DNA from: CAYFFZ01 sp049976505
GTDB lineage: Archaea; Thermoproteota; Nitrososphaeria; Conexivisphaerales; UBA164
DNA length: 64,000 nt
Assembly: GCA_049976505.1 (NCBI GenBank)
Contig: JBMFIC010000002.1
Coordinates: forward strand, 86,634-150,633
Reading direction: 5' to 3'
Shown here: one piece after another, positions 1 through 7,276 of the stretch
How the letters are laid out: every line of letters starts with the position of its first letter
Position numbering within the stretch: position 1 is the first letter of the stretch
The notes under the pieces: generated by a model
The model's database searches: none
The model's input: the letters and a program-made list of their open reading frames with translations, nothing else
What the model was told of the DNA's origin: nothing
Translations under genes and position numbers: made by a program

Positions 1-955
1 TGATGAACATTATGTTTACCGGGTTATTGAAAAGGCCAAGCGCAAAAGACTGAAAGAAGCCCGAGTTGTATACGGCCTGCATCACTATAAACATGAAAAC
101 GAAGAAGGCTATAGTCTTCCAGTCAAACCTCTTCAGCACCCTAACCGAGCTTCTTGAGAGAAGAACAGGAAACGCCGAAACGAGCGCTATGAGGTCCAAA
201 GAGAACGTCCTCCTTACTAGAAAGAAAAGAGCTGCGTTAAGCACTGAAAGTGCGAAAAGAAGGACTATGGATAACTTCGAAAGAAAGGCAAGTCGCTCAT
301 CCTTTATATTGTAGTCCAGCGAGCTGACGTTCATCCTCTTTGGAATTCTGCTTCGGAAGAAAACCCCTAACAGGTAATAGGTAACTAGGAGGTTGACGAG
401 CGTTGGCAGCGCCAGATACTTTGCAAAATAAAAGAACGCGTTCTGCATCTGAAGCCCGATTATAAGGTTCTGCGGATTGCCAATGGGTGTCATGACGCTT
501 CCTATGGTTACCGCAAATGCCAGCATGAGCAGTAAAAACTTCTCGTTGATGTTCAGCCTTTTGCTGATCTCCACCATCAGGGGGGTCATTATTATGGCAA
601 GGGTATCGTTCATCAGCACCGCAGAAAGAAGTCCTATCAGCAGAAAAAGCTTAAGGGAAGCCCTGAAGAAGCTCTCCTCGTGTTCGAACAGCCTTCTGAA
701 GTAGTACATGAGAAGGCCGCTCTCGTTGAGCGCAGCCCCGATGAGCAGCACCCCTACGAGGTAGATCAGAACGTGGATGTTCTCCGAGAGAAGTGCTTCA
801 TAGGGAGATATGCTTCCGCTTAGCAGCATAAGGGCTGCCCCTATTCCCATTGCCATCCATATCTCCACTCTCCTGCCGAAAACGCTACGTTTAGCAATCA
901 ACACGTACACAACTATAAGGACGGCCACAGGAACTAGCCTAAAGTCTTCAAGCAT
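1..955 (-). CDS. SLC13/ArsB-type anion or cation-coupled transporter, C-terminal part cut by the window edge
   Basis: An open frame reads from ATG at 955 to the window edge without a stop, about 318 residues. It is strongly hydrophobic, with roughly eight predicted membrane segments. Two motifs place it in the ion-transporter superfamily (ArsB, NhaD, DASS/SLC13): MNDTLAIIMTPL near residues 115-126 and TPIGNPQN near 155-162, the latter on the re-entrant hairpin that binds ion and substrate. It therefore sits in the cytoplasmic membrane and probably moves an inorganic or organic anion together with a cation. The substrate cannot be told from the motifs. It is divergent from pcc1-serS across about 100 bp that must hold both promoters. 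The missing C-terminus lies outside the window. Confidence 0.8.
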   Translation of the reverse strand, partial: MLEDFRLVPVAVLIVVYVLIAKRSVFGRRVEIWMAMGIGAALMLLSGSISPYEALLSENIHVLIYLVGVLLIGAALNESGLLMYYFRRLFEHEESFFRASLKLFLLIGLLSAVLMNDTLAIIMTPLMVEISKRLNINEKFLLLMLAFAVTIGSVMTPIGNPQNLIIGLQMQNAFFYFAKYLALPTLVNLLVTYYLLGVFFRSRIPKRMNVSSLDYNIKDERLAFLSKLSIVLLFALSVLNAALFFLVRRTFSLDLIALVSAFPVLLSRSSVRVLKRFDWKTIAFFVFMFIVMQAVYNSGFFQSFALGLFNNPVNIMFI

Positions 956-1055
956 TGGTCTTCTCAGTGTTAATCCGCTGTCAATTTAAGATTTGCGAAA
1001 CAACTGAGAGGCAGAGCATCAAAAAAGTTTTAAGCGTAACCCTGCACATAAAACC

Positions 1056-1304
1056 GTGTTGGCTCTCGAAAAGATAACGGTGGATGTACAGCTGGAAAAT
1101 GATGAGAGATATCTTAAGAGCCTTATGCGGGCGCTGGAGCCCGACAACGTGAACTTTCCTGAGGGGATAGAGATGAGCATGAAGTACAGTAACGGAGCTC
1201 TTGTAATTCATGCAGAGAGCGATGAAAGGAGAATAATGTCGCTTCTTAACACGTTGGATGAGGTTCTGGAGCTCGCTAAGATGATTGAAAGAGGTGTCGA
1301 TTGA
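1056..1304 (+). CDS. pcc1: KEOPS complex subunit Pcc1
   Basis: A protein of 82 residues or slightly fewer, matching the small Pcc1 family: an ALEPDN block near residues 26-31 and the late SLLNTLDEVLEL helix. Pcc1 is the dimerisation subunit of KEOPS (Kae1-Bud32-Cgi121-Pcc1), which makes the t6A modification of ANN-decoding tRNAs. There is no ATG. GTG at 1056 or TTG at 1059 is the likely start, preceded by a T/A-rich stretch. Its TGA overlaps the ATG of serS (TGATG at 1302-1306), so the two genes are probably translationally coupled, linking tRNA modification and tRNA charging. No other KEOPS gene is nearby. Confidence 0.8.
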   Translation: MLALEKITVDVQLENDERYLKSLMRALEPDNVNFPEGIEMSMKYSNGALVIHAESDERRIMSLLNTLDEVLELAKMIERGVD

Positions 1305-2560
1305 TGCTCCGTCTAATCAGGGACAGGCTTGACGAGTACCGCGAATCTCTGAAAAAGAGGGGCTCCGATTTTCCTCTGGACAGGCTTCTTGAGCTGGATG
1401 AGAGAAGGAGAAAGCTTATACAGGAGATAAACGAACTGAGACATCAGAAGAACCTTCTGGAACAGGAAATAGCCAAAAAGATCAAAAGCGGTGCAGAGGT
1501 GTCAGAAAAAGATAAGGTAAAGACGCTCGATGAACAGATAAGGCAAAAGGAAAACGAGCTAAGCGAGATCGAGACGCAGATAAACTCGTTACAGCTGGTA
1601 ATGCCCAACTTCGTCGATAGCTCCGTGCCAGTTGGGTCCGACGAGTCATACAACGTAGTGGTGAGAACATGGGGAGAGGCCGGGAGGACTGGACCAGACC
1701 ATATTGATATAGGCCTTAAGCTTGATCTCATAGATCTTGAAAGGGCCGCCAAGACCAGCGGGGCAAGGTTTTATTACCTGAAGAGGGATCTCGTAAGGCT
1801 CAACTACGCCCTGATTGCATACGGTCTGGACTTCGGAGTAAGAAAGGGTTTTACCCTGCTGCAACCCCCGTACATGCTACGCAGGGCCATAGTTGAAAGC
1901 GCTGTAGATCTTTCAGCGTTCGAGGACGCGATCTACAAGATAGAGAACGAGGACCTATACCTCCTCACCACGTCCGAGCACGCCATACTTGGGTATCACT
2001 ACGATGAAATCCTTGATGAAAAGGATCTCCCGCTAAAGTACGTTGGCATATCGCCATGCTTCAGGAGGGAGGCAGGAGCTCACGGAAGGGACACGAAGGG
2101 CATATTCAGGGTCCACGTGTTTGAAAAGGTGGAGCAGTTCATATACAGCAAGCCCGAGGACTCATGGAAGCACCATGAGGAGCTCATCAGAAACGCCGAG
2201 GAGTTCTTCCAGAGCCTTGAGATTCCCTACAGGGTGGTGAACGTGGCATCAGGGGAGCTGGGAGCGTGTGCCGCTAAGAAGTATGACCTTGAGGTATGGC
2301 TGCCAGGTCAGAACAAGTACAGGGAAGCGGTCTCGTGTTCAAACTGCCTGGAATGGCAGGCGATAAGGGCAAAGATAAGGTACAGAAAGGGCAACGAGCT
2401 CAACTACGTTCATACTCTTAATTCAACGCTAGTTGCAACGGAAAGGGCGCTCATAGCTATTATGGAAAACCACTATCAGCCAGATGGCAGGATTAAGATA
2501 CCCAAGCCTCTCATTCCATACATGAACGGCCAGGAGTACATAGAGCCTCGAAACGTCTAG
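1304..2560 (+). CDS. serS: Seryl-tRNA synthetase (common type)
   Basis: A class II synthetase of 418 residues that attaches serine to tRNA-Ser. An N-terminal antiparallel coiled coil (about residues 25-105, rich in charged heptads) binds the long variable arm of tRNA-Ser. The class II core follows: motif 2 begins FRREAGAHGRDTKGIFR near residue 253, and motif 3 is STLVATERALIAI near 378-390. This is the common form, not the rare methanogenic SerRS. The ATG at 1304 is preferred over TTG at 1301 because it overlaps the pcc1 stop. Length is normal and all class II motifs are present. Confidence 0.95.
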   Translation: MLRLIRDRLDEYRESLKKRGSDFPLDRLLELDERRRKLIQEINELRHQKNLLEQEIAKKIKSGAEVSEKDKVKTLDEQIRQKENELSEIETQINSLQLVMPNFVDSSVPVGSDESYNVVVRTWGEAGRTGPDHIDIGLKLDLIDLERAAKTSGARFYYLKRDLVRLNYALIAYGLDFGVRKGFTLLQPPYMLRRAIVESAVDLSAFEDAIYKIENEDLYLLTTSEHAILGYHYDEILDEKDLPLKYVGISPCFRREAGAHGRDTKGIFRVHVFEKVEQFIYSKPEDSWKHHEELIRNAEEFFQSLEIPYRVVNVASGELGACAAKKYDLEVWLPGQNKYREAVSCSNCLEWQAIRAKIRYRKGNELNYVHTLNSTLVATERALIAIMENHYQPDGRIKIPKPLIPYMNGQEYIEPRNV

Positions 2561-2587
2561 AGCCAGCGCTATCTCAATTCTGCATCT

Positions 2588-3058
2588 TTACGATTTTACC
2601 CTGTACTTGTGATTTGTTTCCAAAAACCCAGAATAAACTCCCCACTCATTCAGTAGCAGCTCAAGCTGATGTTTACCGTCTGCCGAATTAAAGTCAGCTA
2701 TGCCCTTCTTGAGAAGCGCTTTGTTCAAACTTTCTACCGTGAACTCCCCGAGCTCCTTCGCGGTTTTAAACGGCTCAATTCTTCCAAGGGATTCCTTTAT
2801 GATCTGCTTTCTCTTCTTGAGATTTGCCTCGAGAAATTCAAGCCCTTTATCGGTTATTATAATGTCACCCACGCCAATAGTAACGAAGCCCAGCTCGTTG
2901 GCTGTATAAACAATGGGCATGAAATCGTCAAGATCGACCTCAAGCCTTTCCTCAAGCTCGAAAAGGTCAGTTTTGCCTTCAAATTCATTCTTCAGAACCA
3001 GCAATAGACCAAGAAGATCTGCAACTCTTGTTGATGGATGTATGATCTTATAACTCAA
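2588..3058 (-). CDS. Stand-alone AAA-associated C-terminal domain protein (regulatory domain of NitT/TauT-type ABC ATPases)
   Basis: A 156-residue protein with the pattern of the AAA-associated domain usually found after the ATPase of nitrate/sulfonate-type ABC transporters: a LLGLLLVLKNEF helix near residue 15, a middle DDFMPIVYTANELGFV segment and GDIIITDKGLEFL near residues 65-77. Here the domain stands alone with no Walker motifs and no transporter genes beside it. It resembles two small helical or winged modules, so it may sense or regulate rather than transport. Start ATG at 3058. The neighbours (serS, convergent, and the 131-aa winged-helix gene) do not suggest a pathway. The family call rests on pattern recall, not a search. 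Confidence 0.6.
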   Translation of the reverse strand: MSYKIIHPSTRVADLLGLLLVLKNEFEGKTDLFELEERLEVDLDDFMPIVYTANELGFVTIGVGDIIITDKGLEFLEANLKKRKQIIKESLGRIEPFKTAKELGEFTVESLNKALLKKGIADFNSADGKHQLELLLNEWGVYSGFLETNHKYRVKS

Positions 3059-3144
3059 CCTTACATAAAATATTCCGATATCGATCTTTAAATTTATTGC
3101 TCGTACAACGTTGCACTAAACGAATTGCATTAATTTAACGTCAT

Positions 3145-3174
3145 CTTGTTGTTGAAAAATGTTGTTGAAACAAG
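3145..3174. repeat. Direct repeat inside an inverted repeat, candidate operator or hairpin
   Basis: Two copies of TGTTGTTGAAA (within 3146-3157 and 3160-3171) lie inside an inverted pair CTTGTT (3145-3150) / AACAAG (3169-3174). The block is about 20 bp beyond the stop codon of the winged-helix gene and between two genes on the minus strand, so it could be an operator for the 156-aa gene downstream or a terminator-like hairpin. Similar TTG-rich runs inside the neighbouring gene simply encode Asn/Gln-rich stretches, so chance resemblance is possible. Confidence 0.3.
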
Positions 3175-3195
3175 GAGGGCATGTATTAAAAGCGA

Positions 3196-3591
3196 TCACT
3201 CAGGCGGATACTTCTGCGAGTATTTGTAGCTTCTCGGTGTGCCTATCCTGGTCAATATCCCCTCTCTTACCAAATCGGTGAGAGCATGAGCTATTGCTGA
3301 TCTGTCATAATGATATCCCCTTCTCTGAAGCTCCTCGTCAACTTCATATAAGCTCCTCTCCTGAGCGAACCATCTTTCTTTCCACAGCTGAACCAACAGG
3401 TCCTTGCAGGTTGTGCCTTTCCTTATGTTTTCCTTGACTGCTACCGGTTGTTGTTGAACAGGAAGAGCTGAGAGTATTTTTGGTATTACTTCATCTATTT
3501 TATCCTCAGGGCATTCCACCTCTATCTCCCAATCTCCCTTCTTCAATTTTATACGTATATTGTTGGTGTTGTTGTTCAAATTGCGCAACAT
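3196..3591 (-). CDS. Small winged-helix protein divergent from nurA-herA, function unknown
   Basis: 131 residues. The N-terminal part (about 11-45) looks like a beta-hairpin plus helix (IRIKLKKGDWEIEVEC). After an Asn/Gln-rich linker, residues 60-125 look like a winged helix, with a recognition-helix candidate DRSAIAHALTDLVREGIL and a wing TRIGTPRSYKYSQ. It is probably a DNA-binding or protein-interaction module in the cytoplasm. The first ATG (3591) is only 27 bp from the nurA start used here, and the shared TATA-like box at 3591-3598 would fit a later start (TTG near 3546) better, so the N-terminus is uncertain. The position suggests a regulator or partner of the HerA-NurA machine, but this is inference only. 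Confidence 0.6.
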   Translation of the reverse strand: MLRNLNNNTNNIRIKLKKGDWEIEVECPEDKIDEVIPKILSALPVQQQPVAVKENIRKGTTCKDLLVQLWKERWFAQERSLYEVDEELQRRGYHYDRSAIAHALTDLVREGILTRIGTPRSYKYSQKYPPE

Positions 3592-3598
3592 TTATATC
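3591..3598 (+). promoter_or_regulatory. TATA-like box for nurA-herA
   Basis: TTTATATC sits with its centre about 26 nt upstream of TTG 3619, the normal archaeal spacing from TATA to transcription start. This supports a leaderless nurA mRNA starting at or next to that TTG. The box overlaps the first codon of the divergent winged-helix gene, so binding of the general factors here would affect both genes. Confidence 0.5.
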
Positions 3599-3618
3599 CT
3601 ACCTTGTCCAACCTATTG

Positions 3619-4638
3619 TTGATCAAGTTGGCCAAGCAAATAAATCTTTCGCACAACGTTAGAAATCTGTACGAGTATCTTGATCACAATGAAGTATTTG
3701 ACACTCTTCTAAACAATATATTACATATTAATAGGATAAAGGGCAGGCAGATAATTTTTACCGACGATTCGAACGGCGAGTTCAGACCTCTGGAAGGATG
3801 GGGAATCTCAAGCACGATAAACACCACTGAAATAGATGTCTCCAGGGGCAGCAAAAGAAATTTGATAGCGGTTGACTCCAGCTCGATCTCAATAGCCGAG
3901 ACCGAGGAAGGCGGTATATATGCAGTTAAGGGAGCTGGCTACGTAATAGTTGATGGGAACGCCAAGTACAAAAAGCTTGGGCCGCTGGCTGTCTACATAG
4001 GCCTGAGCAACATAAAGGAGCTTGAAAGCATTCTTGGGGTCAGACTGGGCTATGCCATAGTTATTGATAAGCAGATGGCGCTGAAATTCGTGAGACATGT
4101 AGTTGAAAGCATGCTCATTGAGATGCTTGCAGATGAGATCAAGGAGGGCATAGCCCTTGTCGATGGATCCCTCAAGGAGCCTCCTTTTTCGCTTGGAAGG
4201 CTCAGCCTTCAGTACATTATGGAGAAGCACAAAGAAAAGATTACTTTCGTGGGGATAAGCAAGGGCACTAGCATTAAGGCCCTAAGGGCTTTCTACTCAG
4301 CCTTCATGGATACCTCGAGAAAGTACGCCGATATAACCGACCTAATCTACAGCATAACTAGAAATGAATTTGGAAGAAAGTATCTGGTCAAGTTGGATGA
4401 GACTTCTGTAGTATTAAGGGCAGACATTTACTCTGGAGATCCACAGGAGGTTTTTTCCAGCATAATAAAATCGGACAACCTCGTTAAGGGTTATCCAGAG
4501 AGCCTGCTTGGCGCTCACCTGCTATCTCTCTTTATGACCAGTGACGTTCACGTCATGAGGACCCTAGTGGCCCAGAACGCTTCAAAGATACTCCTTGAGG
4601 AGAACATGAGGAAGTTCGTGCTTGGGCACGTCAGGTGA
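3619..4638 (+). CDS. nurA: NurA 5'-3' nuclease
   Basis: About 339 residues. NurA is the nuclease that works with the HerA translocase, and with Mre11-Rad50, to resect DNA ends and make 3' single strands for RadA. The metal-binding aspartate motif is visible as NLIAVDSSSISI about 80 residues in, with LVDGSL and FVGISKG strands further on, as expected for the RNase H-like fold. The frame could begin at TTG 3604, 3616 or 3619. I choose 3619 because of the TATA-like box about 26 nt upstream. It ends 6 bp before herA, forming a nurA-herA operon. No mre11 or rad50 is present in the window, although they often accompany this pair. Confidence 0.85.
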   Translation: MIKLAKQINLSHNVRNLYEYLDHNEVFDTLLNNILHINRIKGRQIIFTDDSNGEFRPLEGWGISSTINTTEIDVSRGSKRNLIAVDSSSISIAETEEGGIYAVKGAGYVIVDGNAKYKKLGPLAVYIGLSNIKELESILGVRLGYAIVIDKQMALKFVRHVVESMLIEMLADEIKEGIALVDGSLKEPPFSLGRLSLQYIMEKHKEKITFVGISKGTSIKALRAFYSAFMDTSRKYADITDLIYSITRNEFGRKYLVKLDETSVVLRADIYSGDPQEVFSSIIKSDNLVKGYPESLLGAHLLSLFMTSDVHVMRTLVAQNASKILLEENMRKFVLGHVR

Positions 4639-4644
4639 TGTCAC

Positions 4645-6087
4645 ATGAGAGTTCTGACAAAGTCTGGAGATGAAATTGAAATTATAGCAATGCCGAACGA
4701 GAAGATAGATCGCGGGGAGTACCTGATCGTAGAGGATGAGATAAGCAAGGAAAAGCTGTTGGTACAGGTATACGAGGTAGGCTACCTCGATCCTAGCGGT
4801 ATAGATGAGGAGCTCCTCAGAGATGAAGTTTTCTCGGCTGATAAGATCACTCACATTGATCCGGAAAAGGTCAGCTCCCTCCTGACTTTGATAAAGGACG
4901 CGAGATTAGTTAAGGGGAAGATCAGGGGCAGCATAATTAATGATACGTATTCCAATGAAATCATCTGGCCACCAAGCAGGGTTTTCAGCACGGTGAAAAA
5001 AGTAGGGCCCTCTGAGCTTGAGAAGTACGTTAGAAAACCAATAAAATATCCCATCGAGATAGGTAAGACCCTTAACGGCGAAAAGCTGTACATCGATGCG
5101 GCTGACCTTGACGGGTCACTTACCATCATAACCGGCAAAAAGGAGTCAGGAAAATCGCACCTCGCAAAGCTCCTCTTAACTGAGCTAGTTAAATATGGAG
5201 CTTACGTGTTTGTGTTTGATCTCAACAATGAGTACAGCGGCATCGCATACGAGGAAAACGGAAATTTCTCTGACATTTACGATAGGGTTGTAATTCTAGA
5301 GCCTGGCAACAACCTAGTTTTTACGCTCAAGTACCTCGGAAAGAGGGTTTTCACCGAAATTCTGACCCACGTCCTTGATACGCCCGCAATAACGGTCAGA
5401 GAGTTTCTAAAGATATGGGATTCGATGAGCGAGGAATCTAACCTCACATTTGGGAATCTGTACTCAAAGATCCTTGAGTACCGAAACAACGAAATGGTTA
5501 AGGAAGCGCTCATGTCAAGGTATTACTCGCTGATTTCTACAAAACTGTTCGCTAATTCCGATTATGTTAACTTTGACGTCAAGAACAACATACTTTCAAG
5601 GCAAAAAGGTGCAGCGTTCATCATCCAGATGGCTAAGCTGACCCCCTTATCAAGGAGGATGCTCGTGCAGATTATGCTTTCAAAACTGATAAGCCTTCTG
5701 GAGGAGAACGAGATTCCTCCAGTTTTTGTATTTGCGGAGGAGGCTCATCTGTACTTTGAGGAAACGTACTGGGAGGACGCAATTACCAGGATGAGGCACT
5801 TCGGCATCTATATCACCTTCATCACCAACCAGCCAGACTCGCTCGATCCGATGGTCTACAGACAAGCTGACAACATCTTTCTTTTTAACTTCATAAACGA
5901 GAAGGACCTAGAAATGATCTCGCAGGCCTCAACTGTGGACTCCGACACAGTTAAGAACATAGTGAGAGGCCTGCCCGCGAGGAGATGCCTGATCATAGGG
6001 AAGGTAGTAAACAATCTTCCGCAGCTTGTAACGGTCAGATCAATAGGCTACAGGGCTCTAGGCACTACAAAGAAGTTCTTTGCCTGA
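4645..6087 (+). CDS. herA: HerA hexameric DNA translocase
   Basis: 480 residues, an FtsK/HerA-family ATPase that pumps double-stranded DNA into NurA during end resection. The N-terminal 110 residues form the HAS-barrel. Walker A is GKKESGKS at about residues 163-170 and Walker B is VFVFAEEAHLYFEE at about 358-371, followed by a sensor region (TFITNQPDSLDP). The C-terminal brace ends in RALGTTKKFFA. Start ATG 4645, directly after nurA, gives the normal length. Its stop codon and that of the convergent prolidase gene share the palindrome TGATCA (6085-6090), leaving no spacer. Confidence 0.92.
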   Translation: MRVLTKSGDEIEIIAMPNEKIDRGEYLIVEDEISKEKLLVQVYEVGYLDPSGIDEELLRDEVFSADKITHIDPEKVSSLLTLIKDARLVKGKIRGSIINDTYSNEIIWPPSRVFSTVKKVGPSELEKYVRKPIKYPIEIGKTLNGEKLYIDAADLDGSLTIITGKKESGKSHLAKLLLTELVKYGAYVFVFDLNNEYSGIAYEENGNFSDIYDRVVILEPGNNLVFTLKYLGKRVFTEILTHVLDTPAITVREFLKIWDSMSEESNLTFGNLYSKILEYRNNEMVKEALMSRYYSLISTKLFANSDYVNFDVKNNILSRQKGAAFIIQMAKLTPLSRRMLVQIMLSKLISLLEENEIPPVFVFAEEAHLYFEETYWEDAITRMRHFGIYITFITNQPDSLDPMVYRQADNIFLFNFINEKDLEMISQASTVDSDTVKNIVRGLPARRCLIIGKVVNNLPQLVTVRSIGYRALGTTKKFFA

Positions 6088-7140
6088 TCAGACGATTAAA
6101 AGTTCGGTTGGACTTCTGAAGATCTTGACCGGCGTGTCTTTCATTATAAGCGTGTCCTCTATCCTGATTCCAAACTTTCCTGCATAATAAAGGCCAGGCT
6201 CTATAGTCAATGCCTGATCATTGGATATAACGTCCTCGCTTCTGTAAGATATGTATGGCTTTTCATGAACCTCCAGCCCAACCCCATGGCCCAGAGAGTG
6301 GTTAAAGAGGTCGCTCTCAGCTCCAAAGAACTCCCTGACTGCAAGATCTATTTCCTTAGCCTTGGCTCCGTTTTTCAGGAGCCTTATTCCGAGCTCCTGC
6401 GCTTCCTTCACCTTTTCATAAGTTTCCCTAATCCTCTCATCGACCTCTCTGAAGAAGAAGGTGCGGGTGAAATCCACCACGTAACCGTTGAACCTCAGGG
6501 TCAAGTCAAGCAGTATAGGATCGCCAGCCCTGAGCCGCCTATCTGAAGGAGGTGAGTAGTGAGGGTATGAGGTGTTCTCCCCAAAGGCAACTATTTCGGT
6601 GCCGATTGTGTCCTCGTAAGCTATAACGTCTCCTCCATGCTCTATGATCTCCTTCACTATGATCGCATAAAGCTCTCTCTCCCTCATCCCGTCTCTTACG
6701 CTTTCAAGCACCCTCTCGTACACCGCGTCCATCATCCTGCCGCCGCCTTTTATTGCATCCAGCTCATCCTCGAACTTTACTTCCCTTGCTTTCTCAAGCA
6801 CATCGCTCGTCTCCACGTTAACCTTCTGCTTTATTGAGCTGTACAGGCTGGCCTCAGCTCTGTCGATGGCAACCTTGGCGCTGCCGAAGAACGAGGCTAT
6901 AAGATCTGCAAGCTCTGACGGCTGGTATGCCAGAACTTCGACGTCCGAAGATGCCTTAGCCCGGTCGTATTCAAGCTTGCTTACAAGCAGCTCAGCTTTA
7001 TCCTGCTTCATCAGGAATATTCCAGCTCCCCAGAAGCCAGTCAAATAGTATATGTTAAATGCGCGAGTCGCTACAAGCCCTTCGAATGAGAGAGATGAAG
7101 CGACATCCAGCGCCTTTTTGCGCCGACGCTCTGTGCTCAA
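6088..7140 (-). CDS. pepQ: Xaa-Pro dipeptidase (prolidase, M24 family)
   Basis: 350 residues. An M24 pita-bread metallopeptidase that cleaves dipeptides ending in proline. Residues 1-120 are the creatinase-like N-terminal domain. The C-terminal domain has the full metal set: DLTLRFNGYVVDFTRTF (two Asp) near 215-231, HSLGHGVGLEVHE (His) near 282-294, and EPGLYY and IRIEDT (two Glu) near the end. The start is TTG at 7140, with a TATA-like TTTATAA about 35 nt upstream on the same strand. It is transcribed divergently from glmS, so the 136-bp gap holds two promoters. The protein is cytoplasmic and recycles peptides. Confidence 0.9.
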   Translation of the reverse strand: MSTERRRKKALDVASSLSFEGLVATRAFNIYYLTGFWGAGIFLMKQDKAELLVSKLEYDRAKASSDVEVLAYQPSELADLIASFFGSAKVAIDRAEASLYSSIKQKVNVETSDVLEKAREVKFEDELDAIKGGGRMMDAVYERVLESVRDGMRERELYAIIVKEIIEHGGDVIAYEDTIGTEIVAFGENTSYPHYSPPSDRRLRAGDPILLDLTLRFNGYVVDFTRTFFFREVDERIRETYEKVKEAQELGIRLLKNGAKAKEIDLAVREFFGAESDLFNHSLGHGVGLEVHEKPYISYRSEDVISNDQALTIEPGLYYAGKFGIRIEDTLIMKDTPVKIFRSPTELLIV

Positions 7141-7248
7141 CGGCTATCAGGAAACATTTATCAAGTTGCTCTTATAAAGCAAGCGTTTATATCGCATACG
7201 GCGTCTGGCTTTTTTTCAAAAACGAGTTCATAAAAAGCTTTATAGCAT

Positions 7249-7256
7249 TTTATAAA
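7249..7256 (+). promoter_or_regulatory. TATA box of glmS
   Basis: TTTATAAA centred about 25 nt upstream of the glmS ATG (7277) predicts a leaderless transcript. This is one of the clearest archaeal promoters in the window. Confidence 0.6.
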
Positions 7257-7276
7257 GTTAATTAAGCAGAAGCATC

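Noticed and set aside
66..704. Two plus-strand frames (82 and 75 aa) in the first 700 bp
   Set aside because: They lie antisense to a continuous 318-residue membrane-transporter frame with family motifs, so they are shadows.
3420..3450. Further TTG-rich runs resembling the repeat at 3145-3174
   Set aside because: They encode Gln/Asn-rich protein stretches and show no symmetry, so they are not counted as operator copies.
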